Of a DNA stretch of 46,960 bases, positions 22,367-33,800 are shown piece after piece. The first letter of the stretch is position 1. Every line of letters starts with the position of its first letter. A program made the position numbers and the translations under genes. The notes under the pieces were generated by a model, which ran no database searches, was not told the DNA's origin, and was given only the letters and a program-made list of their open reading frames with translations. The stretch is from an uncultured Caryophanales bacterium (lineage in GTDB: Bacteria > Bacillota_I > Bacilli_A > Izemoplasmatales > Hujiaoplasmataceae), in the NCBI GenBank assembly GCA_937958685.1, contig CALGNF010000102.1:1-46960 (forward strand). Reading direction: 5' to 3'.

Positions 22367-23026
22367 ATGAGGAAAATCGACACTTTGCTTTTTGATTTGG
22401 ATGGCACCCTGATCGATTCCAACAGTTTGATCATCGCGTCCTTCAGGCATGTGTTCGCCAAACATTTCCCTGCTTGGCGGCCCGAAGACGCGAAGATCAT
22501 CGCACTCATCGGTCCCCCGCTGGCGGAAACGTTCGCCAGATTGACTGATGATCCGGCTTTGATCGAGACGATGATCACCGATTATCTGGAAGTCTATCGC
22601 CGGCTGGAGTTTTCTTACATCGATATTTATCCACACGTGCGTGATGTCTTGCTGCGCTTTCATGCAAAAGGGTTCAATCTGGGGATTGTGACCACGAAAT
22701 TCATGGCTTCGGCGCTACCCTCGATCAGACATTTCGGACTCGACGAATTCATCGGCGTCATCATCAGTCTCGACGAGGTCAAAAACCACAAACCCCATCC
22801 CGAACCCGTGGAAAAGGCGCTGGCCGCTTTCCGTGGCCACAAGCAGGCGTTGATGATCGGCGACGCGCCCTCCGACATCCTCGCCGGCAAGAATGCCGGC
22901 ATCCTCACTTGCGGCGTCGCCTGGACGCTGAAACCCGAGGCTTTGCGGCTTGCATCTCCCGATTTCTGGATTGATGACTACCGGGAACTTCCCCGGCTGA
23001 TCGAGCGATATAACAAGGAGGCATAA
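22367..23026 (+). CDS. ppaX: HAD-family phosphatase, PpaX-like pyrophosphatase
   Basis: A 219-residue HAD hydrolase of the PpaX/phosphoglycolate phosphatase type. Motif I DLDGTLIDS with the nucleophile Asp is at residues 9-17, motif II is IVTTK near residue 108, the lysine is in VKNHKPHPEP near residue 141 and motif III is MIGDAPSDILAGKNAG. Bacillus PpaX hydrolyses the pyrophosphate released by HPr kinase/phosphorylase, but HAD substrates are hard to predict. GGTGAG precedes the ATG. It is co-transcribed with hit, with a 2-base gap. Confidence 0.82.
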   Translation: MRKIDTLLFDLDGTLIDSNSLIIASFRHVFAKHFPAWRPEDAKIIALIGPPLAETFARLTDDPALIETMITDYLEVYRRLEFSYIDIYPHVRDVLLRFHAKGFNLGIVTTKFMASALPSIRHFGLDEFIGVIISLDEVKNHKPHPEPVEKALAAFRGHKQALMIGDAPSDILAGKNAGILTCGVAWTLKPEALRLASPDFWIDDYRELPRLIERYNKEA

Positions 23027-23028
23027 TC

Positions 23029-23451
23029 ATGGACTGCGTGTTTTGCCGGATCGTAAACGGCGACATCCCGTGCTACAAGATCTACGAGGACGAACACATC
23101 ATCGCGATCCTCGACATTTCACAGGCGACCAAAGGTCACACGCTTTTGATCGCCAAGGAGCATTACAAGAACCTTTACGACATCAACGAGGATGTGGCCG
23201 CCAACATTTTCCGGCAGGTCCCGAAGATCGCCAATGCCATCAAGCGCGCGTTCAACCCGATGGGTTTGAATGTGTTGATCAACACTGAGAAGCCGTTGCA
23301 GACGGTCTTTCATTTCCATCTGCACCTGATTCCCCGCTATTACAACGACGGCGTCGACATCGACTTCATCAACAATCAAGGCAACACCGCCAAGGAAACC
23401 TATGTCGAGACGATGAACAAAATCCGCTCGGAACTCGAGAAGCACAACTAG
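23029..23451 (+). CDS. HIT-family nucleotide hydrolase
   Basis: A 140-residue Hint-type histidine triad protein. The zinc-like CVFC at residues 3-6 and the triad HFHLHLIP near residue 98 are intact. Such proteins hydrolyse adenosine phosphoramidates or dinucleoside polyphosphates; the natural role is usually unclear. AAGGAGG lies 7 bases before the ATG. It is the second gene of ppaX-hit and converges on serS. Confidence 0.93.
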   Translation: MDCVFCRIVNGDIPCYKIYEDEHIIAILDISQATKGHTLLIAKEHYKNLYDINEDVAANIFRQVPKIANAIKRAFNPMGLNVLINTEKPLQTVFHFHLHLIPRYYNDGVDIDFINNQGNTAKETYVETMNKIRSELEKHN

Positions 23452-23463
23452 AAAATCAAGAAG

Positions 23464-23507
23464 CAAAAAAGCCCTCCGCGACCTGTTTGGTCCGCGGAGG
23501 GCTTTGC
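23464..23507. terminator. Bidirectional terminator between hit and serS
   Basis: A long G+C-rich hairpin (23470-23503): outer arms AGCCCTCCGCG/CGCGGAGGGCT and an inner GACC/GGTC stem separated by one bulged C. The minus strand continues with six T residues and the plus strand with TTTGCTT, so it is stronger for serS. Confidence 0.88.
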
Positions 23508-24782
23508 TTATCTGATTTCGGTAACACCCATGTACTTGTGGAGCGGAGCCGGGATTTTGATCGACCCGTCTTCCTGCTGGCAGTTTTCCATGATCGCGAT
23601 CACGGTCCTGCCGACGGCGAGTCCCGATCCGTTCAAGACATGGACGAATTCCAACTTCTGATCCGCCTCGCGCCTGAATTTGATGTTGGCGCGGCGGGCC
23701 TGGTAGTCACCGGCATTGGAGATCGAACCGATCTCGCGGTAACGATTCTCCGAGGGCAGCCAGACCTCGATGTCGTAGGTTTTGCGCATCGCGAAGCCAA
23801 GATCGCCGGTGCACAGCTCGACGACGCGGTAGGGGAGTCCGAGGATCTGGAGAACGCTTTCGGAATCGGCCAGCATCCGCTGGTGTTCAAGCTCGGATTC
23901 CTCGGGCTTGGTGAATTTGATCAGTTCGACTTTGTTGAATTGGTGCTGGCGGAGGATGCCCCTGGTGTCCTTGCCTGCCGAACCCGCTTCCTTGCGGAAC
24001 GCCGTCGTGTAGGCGACATATTTGATCGGTAGAAGGTCTTTGTCGATGATCTCGTCGCGGTGGAGGTTGATCGTCGGCACTTCGGCTGTGGGATTGAGAT
24101 AGAGATTGCGTTCGTCATTGAGTTTGAAGGCTTCGTCGATGAACTTCGGAAACTGGCCCGAGGCATACATCGACGCTTCGTTGACCGCATAGGGCGGGAT
24201 GATTTCGCGATAGCCGTGATGGTCGGCGTGCAGATCCATCATGAATTGGATCAGGGCGCGTTCAAGTCTCGCTCCGAGACCTTTGTAAACGACGAAGCGC
24301 GAGCCGGTGATCTTGCCGGCGCGGTTGAAGTCGAGAATGTCGAGTGTTTCCCCGAGTTCATAATGGGCTTTGATCGGAAAACTGAATCTGGTCGGCTCGA
24401 GGTGTTTCTTGACCAGGGTGTTGGCGGTATCGTCGGTGCCAATGCCGATGTTCTCATCGGGAAGATTGGGCGTGCGGAGCAGGATCTCCTTGATTTCCTC
24501 TTCCTGCGCCTTGATGAAATCGTCGAGAGTCGTGATCCGCTCCGAAAAATCGTTCATTTCCTTGAGGATCGGTCGGGGATCTTTTCCTTCCCGTTTGTAT
24601 TGGCCGATCATCCGGGACACTTCATTTTTCCTGGCTTTCAGGGTTTCGGTCTCGCTTATGGCTTCGCGTCTGGCCCGGTCTTTGGCGACAAGATCGCGCA
24701 AATAACCGTGGTCGGCGCCGCGGCGATTGAGCAGTTCGATGACTTTGTCTGTTTCCTCGCGGATCATTTTGATGTCCAGCAT
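23508..24782 (-). CDS. serS: Seryl-tRNA synthetase
   Basis: Charges tRNA-Ser. It has 424 residues. An N-terminal coiled-coil tRNA-binding arm (about 30-105) is followed by the class II core, with motif 2 near residue 255 (TTAFRKEAGSAGKDTRGILR) and motif 3 near residue 385 (GLAVGRTVIAIMEN). GGAGGTG precedes the ATG. It follows gyrA by 15 bases and probably ends the yaaA-recF-gyrB-gyrA-serS transcript, as in many Bacillota where serS lies near gyrA. Confidence 0.97.
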   Translation of the reverse strand: MLDIKMIREETDKVIELLNRRGADHGYLRDLVAKDRARREAISETETLKARKNEVSRMIGQYKREGKDPRPILKEMNDFSERITTLDDFIKAQEEEIKEILLRTPNLPDENIGIGTDDTANTLVKKHLEPTRFSFPIKAHYELGETLDILDFNRAGKITGSRFVVYKGLGARLERALIQFMMDLHADHHGYREIIPPYAVNEASMYASGQFPKFIDEAFKLNDERNLYLNPTAEVPTINLHRDEIIDKDLLPIKYVAYTTAFRKEAGSAGKDTRGILRQHQFNKVELIKFTKPEESELEHQRMLADSESVLQILGLPYRVVELCTGDLGFAMRKTYDIEVWLPSENRYREIGSISNAGDYQARRANIKFRREADQKLEFVHVLNGSGLAVGRTVIAIMENCQQEDGSIKIPAPLHKYMGVTEIR

Positions 24783-24797
24783 GGCTGCGACACCTCC

Positions 24798-27425
24798 TTA
24801 ATAACTGTCTCCGAGAATCTCGTCAAGATCCTCGATGTTTTCCTCGTCGTTTGCTTCGGTGTCGCTGACCTGCGTGAGATCGCGATATTCGGAGAGGGTG
24901 AACGCGGCGGTTTCTTTCATTATATCACTTGGCGGGGTTTCGACAACCTCGTTTTCGGGGATTTCCTCGCAGATCTCGTCTTCTTCGCATTCCCATTTCG
25001 GAACGATCGCGATCGTGGCGACCTGATGCCCTTCGAGAACGTTGATGATCTTGACGCCCTGGGTGGCGCGTTTGGTCTGGGTGATCTGGTCGATGGGAAC
25101 GCGGATGATCATGCCCTTGTCGGTGACGACGAGCAGATCCTCATCGCCGACGACACTGATCAGTTTCTTGAGATTGCCGTTCTTGGCGGTGACATTGATG
25201 GTCTTGACGCCTTTGCCGCCGCGGTTTTGGAGCCGGTATTCGTCAATGATCGTCCGTTTGCCGTATCCGAATCTCGTGATAGCCAGGACTTCGTTCCTTT
25301 CGGTGTCGATCGTGGTGACGCCGATGACTTCCTCGTCTGTTTCCAAATCGATGCCCTTGACGCCGGAGGCGTTGCGGCCCATATAGCGGACATCCGTCTC
25401 GTTGAAGCGGATCGCCTTGCCATTGGAGGCGCCGATCAGGATGTCGCGTTCGCCATCCGTCAGTTTGACGCTGTGCAGTTCGTCGCCCTCGCGCATCGAA
25501 ATGGCGCGGATGCCGTTAACCCGGATGTTTTGGAAATCGGCCACCTTGGTCCGTTTGACGATGCCGTTTTTGGTGGTGAAGAACAAATAGCCGGTTTCGA
25601 AATCCTTGATGCTCATCACGGCGGCAAGTTGTTCGTTGTCGCCAAGATTGAGCAGGTTGACGATCGGCAACCCTTTGGAGTTGCGGCCATAGCTGGGAAT
25701 CTTGTAGCCCTTGATCTTGTACACGCGCCCAAGCGACGTGAAGAACAGCAGATAGTCGTGCGTCGAGGTGGGGATGATTGAGTCGATGACATCGTCCTCG
25801 TTCATCCGCATGCCGGTCTTGCCCCTGCCGCCGCGGTTTTGCGAGCGGTAGGCGTCGATGTTCATCCGTTTCACGTATCCGTTCGTGGTGATCGCCACGA
25901 TGACTTCCTCAACGGGGATCAAATCTTCGTCATCGATGTCGTAGTCGCCGGCAAGATCGATCTCCGTGCGGCGTTCATCACCGTATTTGTCCCTGATTTC
26001 CCTGGCTTCCTCAATCAGGATCTGGTGTTGGAGTTCCGTGTTCGCCAAAATCCTGTTGTAATATTCGATCGCCTTGATGAGATCGGTCATTTCCTGATGC
26101 AGTTTGTCGCGTTCCAAGCCGGAAAGCCGTCTGAGTTGCATTGCCAGGATCGCTTTCGCCTGGATCTCGCTGAAGCCAAAGCGACCGCAAAGTCTGACTT
26201 CGGTGTCGTCATAGGAATCCCGAATGATTCTGATGACCTCCTCGATATTGTCGAGGGCGAGGATGAAGCCTTTGAGCAGGTGTTCGCGCTGGATCGCTTT
26301 GTCAAGATCGAATCTGGTCTTGCGGAGCAACACCTCGGTCTGGTGGCGGAAATATTGCTCGAGGATGCTTTTTAGTGGCAGCACTTCGGGTCGGTCATCG
26401 ACCAGCGCGAGCATGTTCACGCCGAAAGAGACCTGCATCTGCGAGTTCTTGTACAGGTTGTTCAAAATCACTTCCGGGTTGGCGTCGCGCCTGAGTTCCA
26501 TGACAACGCGCATGCCGTTGCGATTCGACTCGTCGCGCAGATCGGTGATGCCGTCGATTTTCTTGTCCTTGGCCAGTTCGGCGATTTTCTCGATCAGGGT
26601 TGTCTTGTTCACCTGGTAGGGGATCTCCCTGATGATGATCGCCTTTCTGCCGGTGGCGTGTTCGATGATCTCCGTTTTGGCCTTCACCCTGATGATGCCT
26701 TTGCCGGTCGTATAGGCTTCTCTGATGCCGGCCATGCCGAGGATGATGCCCCCGGTCGGAAAATCCGGACCCTTGATGTGTTCCATCAGTTCGTCGTCGG
26801 TGATGTCGGGGTCCTTGATATAGGCGATATAGCCGTCTATCACCTCTTTGAGATTGTGGGGAGGGATGTTTGTCGACATGCCGACGGCAATGCCGGAGGA
26901 CCCGTTGACAAGAATATTGGGGAATTTGGCGGGCAGCACTTTCGGTTCCCGCTCGCTGCCGTCGTAATTGTCTGTGAAGTCAACCGTTTCTTTCTTGAGG
27001 TCCTTCAGCATCTCGACGGTGATCTTTGCCATTTTCGCTTCGGTGTAGCGCATCGCGGCGGCACCGTCGCCGTCAACGGAACCAAAGTTCCCGTGGCCGT
27101 TGACAAGCGGATAGCGATAGCTGAAATCCTGAGCCATCCGCACCATCGAATCATAGATCGCAACATCGCCGTGAGGATGATATTTACCCATGACATCGCC
27201 GACGATCCTCGCCGATTTCTTATATTGTTTGTCGGGGTAGACGCCAAGTTCGTCCATCCCAAAAAGAATGCGCCGGTGCACGGGTTTGAGTCCGTCGCGG
27301 ACGTCGGGAAGCGCCCGGGACACGATGACGCTCATCGCATAACTGAGAAAGGAGCTCTTCATCTCGTTGGCGAGATTGATCTCCACGATTTTGCTTTTAA
27401 TTTCGTTATTTTTCATGTAGTCCAT
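24798..27425 (-). CDS. gyrA: DNA gyrase subunit A
   Basis: The breakage-reunion subunit of gyrase, 875 residues. The catalytic tyrosine is Y127 in AAMRYTE. The quinolone region reads [12 protein letters not shown]: Val88 stands where E. coli GyrA has Ser83, while the acidic Asp92 (E. coli Asp87) is kept. The C-terminal beta-pinwheel has the GyrA box [10 protein letters not shown] near residue 543, which separates it from ParC. A ~60-residue acidic tail follows. ATG at 27425 has GAGGTG 6 bases upstream; a GTG three codons earlier lies inside that site. It is 12 bases after gyrB. Confidence 0.97.
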   Translation of the reverse strand: MDYMKNNEIKSKIVEINLANEMKSSFLSYAMSVIVSRALPDVRDGLKPVHRRILFGMDELGVYPDKQYKKSARIVGDVMGKYHPHGDVAIYDSMVRMAQDFSYRYPLVNGHGNFGSVDGDGAAAMRYTEAKMAKITVEMLKDLKKETVDFTDNYDGSEREPKVLPAKFPNILVNGSSGIAVGMSTNIPPHNLKEVIDGYIAYIKDPDITDDELMEHIKGPDFPTGGIILGMAGIREAYTTGKGIIRVKAKTEIIEHATGRKAIIIREIPYQVNKTTLIEKIAELAKDKKIDGITDLRDESNRNGMRVVMELRRDANPEVILNNLYKNSQMQVSFGVNMLALVDDRPEVLPLKSILEQYFRHQTEVLLRKTRFDLDKAIQREHLLKGFILALDNIEEVIRIIRDSYDDTEVRLCGRFGFSEIQAKAILAMQLRRLSGLERDKLHQEMTDLIKAIEYYNRILANTELQHQILIEEAREIRDKYGDERRTEIDLAGDYDIDDEDLIPVEEVIVAITTNGYVKRMNIDAYRSQNRGGRGKTGMRMNEDDVIDSIIPTSTHDYLLFFTSLGRVYKIKGYKIPSYGRNSKGLPIVNLLNLGDNEQLAAVMSIKDFETGYLFFTTKNGIVKRTKVADFQNIRVNGIRAISMREGDELHSVKLTDGERDILIGASNGKAIRFNETDVRYMGRNASGVKGIDLETDEEVIGVTTIDTERNEVLAITRFGYGKRTIIDEYRLQNRGGKGVKTINVTAKNGNLKKLISVVGDEDLLVVTDKGMIIRVPIDQITQTKRATQGVKIINVLEGHQVATIAIVPKWECEEDEICEEIPENEVVETPPSDIMKETAAFTLSEYRDLTQVSDTEANDEENIEDLDEILGDSY

Positions 27426-27437
27426 CAGCGGCACCTC

Positions 27438-29348
27438 TTAGAAATCCAGGTTGCGGACATATTCCGCATTTTCCTGGATGAACTCTTTCCGACTGGGGAC
27501 GTCTTCGCCCATCAGCATCGAGAAGATCCTGTCAGCTTCGATCGCATCTTCGAGCGTCACCTGCAGGAGGGTTCTCGTCGCGGGGTCCATCGTGGTTTCC
27601 CACAACTGCTCCGGATTCATCTCGCCGAGACCTTTGTATCTTTGCAAGGTGGGTTTTCCGCTGATCTCCGTCATGATCCGCTCAAGTTCCTTCTCATCGT
27701 AGGCATAACGGACCAGTTTGCCGAGTTGCACCTTGAAAAGCGGCGGTTGGGCGATGAAGACAAAGCCTTTTTCGATCAGTGGCCGCATGTAACGGAAGAA
27801 GAACGTCAAGAGCAATGTCCGGATATGGGCGCCGTCCACGTCGGCATCGGTCATGATGATGATCTTATGGTAGCGGGTGCTTTCGATTTGGAAATCCTCG
27901 GCGATCCCGGTGCCGAAGGCCTGGATCATCGACAAGATTTCTTTGTTTTGCAAAGCCTTGTCTAGCCTTGCCCGCTCCACATTGAGGACTTTGCCCCGAA
28001 GCGGCAGGATCGCTTGGTATTCGGAGTCGCGTCCCTGTTTCGCGGAGCCGCCGGCCGAATCGCCCTCAACGATGTAGATTTCGGATTTGCTGGCGTCCCG
28101 GGAGCGGCAATCCGCCAGTTTCGAGGCGAAGCCCAGGGAATCAAGCGGTGATTTCCGACGTGTCAATTCCCGCGCCTTTTTGGCGGCGATGCGTGCCCTT
28201 TGGGCCAAAAGCGCCTTTTCCAAGATGTTTTTGGCCGCCGAGGGGCTTTCCAGCAGGAAGCGTTCCAAACCCTCGCTCATGATGTTGGCGACGACCCTGC
28301 GGGCGTCGGAAGAGCCCAGTTTGGATTTGGTCTGGCCTTCAAACTGGGGGTCGGGGTGCTTGACGGAAACAATCGCGACCAGACCCTCGCGGGTGTCCTC
28401 GCCGAGCAATGATTCGTCCTTGCGAAAGAAATTGTAGTTTTTTCCGTAATTGTTGAGAATGCGTGTCAGCGTGGTTTTGAAGCCTTCCTCGTGCGTGCCG
28501 CCTTCGGGATTGGTGATGTTGTTGGTGAACGGATAGATGTTGGCGGCATAGCCGTTGTTGTATTGCATTGCGATCTCGACGGTGATGCCTTCCTGCTCGC
28601 CTTCGAAATAGGCGACCGTCGGATGCGTCAGATCCTTGCCGGCGTTAAGAAATTCGACATACTCCCGGACACCGCCCTCGTAGCGGTATTGCTTGTGGAT
28701 CTTGTTTTCCGGGTTGCGTTCGTCGGAAATCATGAACTGGATGCCTTTGTTCAAAAAAGCCAGTTGCTGGATCCGGTTGCGCAAGGTTTCGAATTCATAT
28801 TCCTGGGACTCGACGAAAACCTCGGGATCGGCCAAAAAGGTGACGACAGTCCCCGAGGACTGCGTGTCACCGACACATTCAAGCTGTCGTTTCACAAAGC
28901 CGCGATTGAATTCGATCATGTAGATCTTGCCATCTTTATGGATTTCGATCTGCAGATATTTGCTCAGGGCGTTGACGACCGAGGCCCCGACGCCATGGAG
29001 ACCGCCGGACACCTTGTAGGAATTATGATCGAACTTGCCGCCGGCATGGAGCACGGTATAGACGGTTTCGACGGTCGGCCGTCCCGATTTGGGATGGATG
29101 TCGACGGGAATGCCCCTGCCGTTGTCTTGGACCCGGATGACGTTCCCGGGAAGTATCTCCACGCGGATGCTGTCGGCGTAGCCCGCCAAGGCTTCGTCAA
29201 CGGAGTTGTCGACGATTTCCCAGACCAGATGGTGCAACCCCCTGGGTCCGGTGGTGCCGATATACATCCCCGGACGTTTTTTGACCGCTTCCAGCCCCTC
29301 GAGGATCTGGATGTTGCTGGCGTCGTATTTTGCGTAGTGTTCAGCCAT
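27438..29348 (-). CDS. gyrB: DNA gyrase subunit B
   Basis: The ATPase subunit of gyrase, 636 residues from ATG at 29348. The GHKL ATPase has [10 protein letters not shown] near residue 37, DNGRGIP and [15 protein letters not shown]. The TOPRIM domain has [14 protein letters not shown] near residue 420 and DADVDGAHI. The C-terminus has [15 protein letters not shown] lies 9 bases upstream of the ATG, and the start overlaps the recF stop by 8 bases. An in-frame extension to 29522 lies wholly inside recF and is rejected. Confidence 0.98.
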   Translation of the reverse strand: MAEHYAKYDASNIQILEGLEAVKKRPGMYIGTTGPRGLHHLVWEIVDNSVDEALAGYADSIRVEILPGNVIRVQDNGRGIPVDIHPKSGRPTVETVYTVLHAGGKFDHNSYKVSGGLHGVGASVVNALSKYLQIEIHKDGKIYMIEFNRGFVKRQLECVGDTQSSGTVVTFLADPEVFVESQEYEFETLRNRIQQLAFLNKGIQFMISDERNPENKIHKQYRYEGGVREYVEFLNAGKDLTHPTVAYFEGEQEGITVEIAMQYNNGYAANIYPFTNNITNPEGGTHEEGFKTTLTRILNNYGKNYNFFRKDESLLGEDTREGLVAIVSVKHPDPQFEGQTKSKLGSSDARRVVANIMSEGLERFLLESPSAAKNILEKALLAQRARIAAKKARELTRRKSPLDSLGFASKLADCRSRDASKSEIYIVEGDSAGGSAKQGRDSEYQAILPLRGKVLNVERARLDKALQNKEILSMIQAFGTGIAEDFQIESTRYHKIIIMTDADVDGAHIRTLLLTFFFRYMRPLIEKGFVFIAQPPLFKVQLGKLVRYAYDEKELERIMTEISGKPTLQRYKGLGEMNPEQLWETTMDPATRTLLQVTLEDAIEADRIFSMLMGEDVPSRKEFIQENAEYVRNLDF

Positions 29349-30438
29349 TGATGCCTTCCTCCTTGATGTAACCTTTCGTGACGCGGAAGATTCTTCCATA
29401 GCGGAGATATCTTCCGTCGATTTCCCGGATATCTGTGGCGGTGATGATCGTTTGGGCTTTCGTCGCCAACAGGTACTCAAGAAGTTGATTCTGTCTGTTC
29501 CTGTCGAGTTCCGAGAACACATCGTCGAGTAAAAAGACAGGCCTTTCCTTTTTGATGTTTTGGACGATCTCCGATAATGCCATGTTGAGCGCGAGGATCA
29601 TCGCTCTTTGTTCGCCTTGTGAGGCATGGGTTCTTGCGGGTGTTCCCGCAAGATAAAACTCGTAATCGTCGCGGTGCGATCCATGATTGGTCGCGCCGGA
29701 GAGCAGGTCCTGCCGATACTTGCTTTTCATGAACCTGCCTGTTTCGGCTACGGGGATCGACGGCAGATATTCGAGTTTGAATTCGATTTTCTTGGAAACG
29801 AGTTTCCGATAGGCTTCCGCGAGAAGCGGATTGGCTTCGTCGATGAAGTGCCTTCGGCGATTGGTGATGATGTCGATTTCCAAGGCCAGCTGCTCAGTGA
29901 TCACATCAAGGAGCGTTTCGTCCCGGACGTCTGTTTCCGCCATTTTTTTGAGCAGTTCGTTGCGTTGGCGCAACAATTGTTTGTATCGGGCCAGGCTGTC
30001 AAGATAGTCCTTGTCGATTTGGCCGAGAAAAACGTCGATGTAGTATCTCCTGTCTTTCGGCGAGCCTTTGATCAGGTTCAGGTCTTCCGGGAGGAAAGAG
30101 ACGATATAGAGATGCCCGATATAGTCGCTTAGGCGTTTGATCTCCTTGTCGTTTGCGAGGGCCTTCTTGCCAATTTCGGAAATGACGAGGGTCAGTTCCG
30201 TCTTGCGGTTGTCTTTGATGATCGCCGCCTGGACCTTTGCGAATTCCTCGTTGAACTTGATGAGATCCTGGTCTTCAACCTTGTAGGATTTGGCCATCGC
30301 CAAGACGTAAATTGCTTCGAGAAAGTTGGTTTTGCCTTCGCCGTTTGCCCCGATAATAAAATTAATACCCGAACCAAGGGCCAACGTCTGCTTCTGATAA
30401 TTCCGGAAATTGGTTAGGGTGATCTTTTCAATTTTCAT
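29341..30438 (-). CDS. recF: Recombination protein RecF
   Basis: An SMC-like ATPase that loads RecA at gaps. It has 365 residues. Walker A is [13 protein letters not shown] (residues 30-42), the signature is [18 protein letters not shown] near residue 275 and Walker B is [11 protein letters not shown]. It sits between yaaA (3-base gap) and gyrB (8-base overlap), the usual Bacillota order. Confidence 0.97.
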   Translation of the reverse strand: MKIEKITLTNFRNYQKQTLALGSGINFIIGANGEGKTNFLEAIYVLAMAKSYKVEDQDLIKFNEEFAKVQAAIIKDNRKTELTLVISEIGKKALANDKEIKRLSDYIGHLYIVSFLPEDLNLIKGSPKDRRYYIDVFLGQIDKDYLDSLARYKQLLRQRNELLKKMAETDVRDETLLDVITEQLALEIDIITNRRRHFIDEANPLLAEAYRKLVSKKIEFKLEYLPSIPVAETGRFMKSKYRQDLLSGATNHGSHRDDYEFYLAGTPARTHASQGEQRAMILALNMALSEIVQNIKKERPVFLLDDVFSELDRNRQNQLLEYLLATKAQTIITATDIREIDGRYLRYGRIFRVTKGYIKEEGING

Positions 30439-30441
30439 AGG

Positions 30442-30654
30442 CTATGAGGATATCATCAATTTGGTTTTGTTATCGATGGTAAGCAAGTCTCCGGGATGGA
30501 GTTTTTTGCCTCTTTGTTTTTCCGAAACTCCATTCACGAGGATTTCGTGAGTGTCGATGAAGGTCTTGGCCTCGCCGCCACTTTGGATCAGGTCGGCATA
30601 TTTCAACAACTGACCGAGAGTTATATATGGCGTGACGATCCTGATGTTTCTCAT
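30442..30654 (-). CDS. yaaA: S4-domain RNA-binding protein YaaA/RlbA
   Basis: A 70-residue S4-like protein with IDTHEILVNGVSEKQRGKKL and PGDLLTI, the S4 alpha-L core. It is the small protein always found between dnaN and recF in Bacillota; a role in ribosome or RNA binding is likely but not well defined. GGGGGAAACC precedes the ATG. Here it leads the recF-gyrB-gyrA operon but dnaN is elsewhere, on the other side of oriC. Confidence 0.92.
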   Translation of the reverse strand: MRNIRIVTPYITLGQLLKYADLIQSGGEAKTFIDTHEILVNGVSEKQRGKKLHPGDLLTIDNKTKLMISS

Positions 30655-30705
30655 TGGTTTCCCCCGTCGGGATGATGATTGACAGTGTTTGTCTCTATAT
30701 ATAAT

Positions 30706-30734
30706 ATTATATTATAAAATAATATAATTTTCAA
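30706..30734 (-). promoter_or_regulatory. Promoter of yaaA-recF-gyrB-gyrA
   Basis: On the minus strand TTGAAA (30734-30729), a 17-base spacer made only of A and T, and TATAAT (30711-30706). It lies in a ~45-base A+T-only-like island (about 30,696-30,740) that stands out from the surrounding G+C-balanced sequence. Easily melted gyrase promoters are often supercoiling-sensitive; that is inference here. Confidence 0.75.
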
Positions 30735-30770
30735 TCTAATTTTGGTTATCTCTAACGAAACACCCAATAA

Positions 30771-30801
30771 TAAAAACAGGCGCCTTTCGCTTGGCGCCTG
30801 T
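30771..30801 (-). terminator. Intrinsic terminator after mfd
   Basis: A 9-bp perfect stem ACAGGCGCC/GGCGCCTGT (30776-30784, 30793-30801) with an 8-base loop, followed on the minus strand by TTTTTATT. It stands 1 base past the mfd stop. Confidence 0.88.
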
Positions 30802-30802
30802 C

Positions 30803-33800
30803 TCATGCGGCATGGTTCTGATTGGTTATCTTTGCCAGAAATTCCACCATCGTATACAGCCAGTGTTTCTCCAAACCCACCGTATCGAGGATGATCTGGA
30901 TCTTGTTGTTTTTATAGGCGAAGCGGATGAACCGGCTTATCTGCATGCCTGAGCGGAACAACTCGTCCCCGGCCAGGTGTTTGGTCGCGTCTTCGGTGAG
31001 GACAAGGGTGATGTTGGTCTTCTTCTCAACCATCTTGTCGACCCCGAGTTTGACCGTCAGTTTCTCAAACAGCCTTTCATAGATGTAGATCTCCAATTCC
31101 GGCTCGAATTTCCCGAATCGGTCGGCGAATTCCTCAAGCAGTTCGTTGATGTCCTTGATGCTGTCGATCTCGTTGATTTTCTTGTGCATTTCAATTTTGA
31201 CGAAATCGTCGGAAACGTATTCCTCATCGATGTAACGGGAGACGTTGGCTTTGATCGGATATGTTGGCTTCGCCGCTTTGGTGACCCCTTGCTTTTCTTT
31301 GATTTCCTCTTCAAGGATCTTGAGATACAAATCGATGCCAACGGAGTCGATGAATCCGGATTGTTCCGCTCCGAGGATGTCGCCCGCGCCGCGGATTGAC
31401 AGATCGCGGACGGCGATTTTGAACCCGCTGCCGAGTTCCGTGAATTCCTTGATCACTTTCAGTCGCTTTTCCGCGTCTTCTGTCATTTGGCGTCCGCCTT
31501 TGTACATCAGATACGCATAGGCGATCCGATCGCTGCGTCCGACCCGCCCCCTGATCTGGTACAATTGCGACAGCCCAAGTCTGTCGGCCTCGTGGACGAT
31601 CAGGGTGTTGGCGTTGGGGATGTCGATTCCGGTTTCGATGATCGTGGTGGAAACCAAAACATCGACATCGCGGTTGATGAAATCCTCGACGACATCCTCA
31701 AGTTCGTGCTTCGGCATCTGGCCGTGGGCATAACGCACCCTGGCGTCCGGGACGAGCGCGGCGATGTCGAAGGCGATGTTCTCGATGTTGTCGATGCGAT
31801 TGTAAAGATAGAAGACCTGTCCTTTCCTGGCGAGTTCTCTTTCGATGGCATCTTTGACGATGGTGTCGTTTTGTTCCAACACGTACGTTTGGATGGGATA
31901 GCGATTCTCCGGAGCGCTTTCCAGAAGGCTCATGTTCTTGACGCCCATGATCGCCATTTGCAGGGTGCGGGGAATCGGCGTCGCCGACAAAGTCAAGACG
32001 TCGACGCTGACTTTCATCTCTTTGATCTTCTCTTTATGTTCGACACCGAACCGTTGCTCTTCGTCGACGACGAGCAGACCAAGATCGGCAAAAGCGACAT
32101 CGGCGCTCAGGATTCTGTGGGTTCCAATCAGAATATCGATTGTTTTTGCCCGCAAACCGGCCAAAATCTCGCGCTGTTGTTTCTTTGCGGTGAACCGGTT
32201 GAGAAGTGCCACCCTGACGCCAAACTTGTCCAAACGCTCGGAAAACGTCTGGTAGTGTTGCTTTGAAAGCACGGTTGTCGGCGCCAGATATGCCACCTGC
32301 TTGTTGTTTAGGACGGCTCGAAAAGCGGCGCGCAGGGCCACCTCGGTTTTGCCAAAACCGACATCTCCGCAGAGAAGTCTGTCCATCGGTTTGGCGATCG
32401 CCATGTCATGGAAGACCTCGGCGATCGCCCGGAGTTGATCGCTGGTTTCGACATAGGGAAAATCCGTTTGCAGTTCGCCTTCAAGCTCGGGATATCTGTC
32501 ATAGGCAAATCCGGTCGCCCGCTCGCGCTCCGAATAAAGGGCAATGAGTCTGTCGGCAACGATTCTGACTCTGTGTTTGACCCTTTGTTTCGTCCGCTCC
32601 CAATCGGATCCGCCGAGTTTGCTTAGCCGGGGAACGAAGCCTTCGCTACCGGCGTATTTGTGGATTTGCGAGAACGATTCCAAAGGGATATACAATTTGT
32701 CGCCGTCACGATACTCAAGATGGATGTAGTCGTTTTTGGTGTTCCCGAGTTCCATCGTCTTGATGTCAAGGAAACGGCCGATGCCGTAATCGTAGTGGAC
32801 GACATAGTCGCCGTGATTGAGATCGTTGATGGAAGCAAGGCGTCTGCTGTTGTCATAAACGGATACATACCGGCCTTTGTTCTTGGACACCGCCCGGGGT
32901 TTGAAGGCCGTCTCAGTGATCACCATGAGTCCCAAACCCGGAGCGTAAAGGTCGAAATATGCCTCGCTGACGATGAGGTTGATTCCGCCTTTGACGGGTT
33001 GATCGTTCCTGCCGATCAACTGATATCCGATCTCGTTCTCATCCATCAATTCACAAAGTTGCTCGCGAGCCTTTGTCCCCGAGGTGACGACAACGGCAGT
33101 CATACCGGGATTTCGCGTTTTCAATTCCGCGAGGAAGAGGTTGAGGTTGCCTGCGAATCTCAACGGGTTTCCTCCGGGAATAGCCAATGCGGATCTGCCA
33201 AAATCAGTGCGTTGGTGATCGAAGTAGTGGACGTCGATTGTCTGTCTGAACGACAGCTGTTCCCAGGGATAAAGGAAGGAGAAACCCGCTTTTGCATAGT
33301 CTCCCATCTTGTCGTACCAGGCTGCGATGTCCTCGACAAGCAGTCGATATTGGACGTCTAGCCTGCTTCTATCCATGAAGAATACCGTGGCCTCGGGGAG
33401 ATAATCGATGAGCGTATAGGGCTTGTCAGTAATCAACGGCAGATATCTATGGAGTCGGTCGAGATTCCGTCTGGCGGAGAAATTCTCCATGTCTACCGCC
33501 AACTTTTCTCTGGCCTCCTGATTAAAAATGCCCGTGTCGACCTTGATTTCAATCATGTTTTTCAGTCTCTTCAAGTCGTCATCATCATAAAGAATGTCGG
33601 TCATCGGCAGAATGTCGATGGCGTCGATCTTGGCAATAGATCGTTGGGTTTCAACGTCAAAAACCTTGATTGTCTCGATGAAATCACCAAAAAGATCAAG
33701 GCGAACGGGGTGTTTTTGTCCTAGCGGAAACAGATCGACGATACCGCCGCGAACGCTGTAATCGCCCATTTTTTCGACAGTATACTCTCGGTTGTATCCC

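Noticed and set aside
24060..25781. 573-codon plus-strand frame opposite serS and gyrA
   Set aside because: Antisense to two certain genes; the translation is a low-complexity D/F/V-rich shadow.
26658..27965. 435-codon plus-strand frame opposite gyrA/gyrB
   Set aside because: A shadow of highly conserved gyrase codons; no domain and no start signal.
29349..29522. 58-codon N-terminal extension of GyrB
   Set aside because: It lies inside recF in another frame, and the normal GyrB start with a strong ribosome binding site is at 29348.
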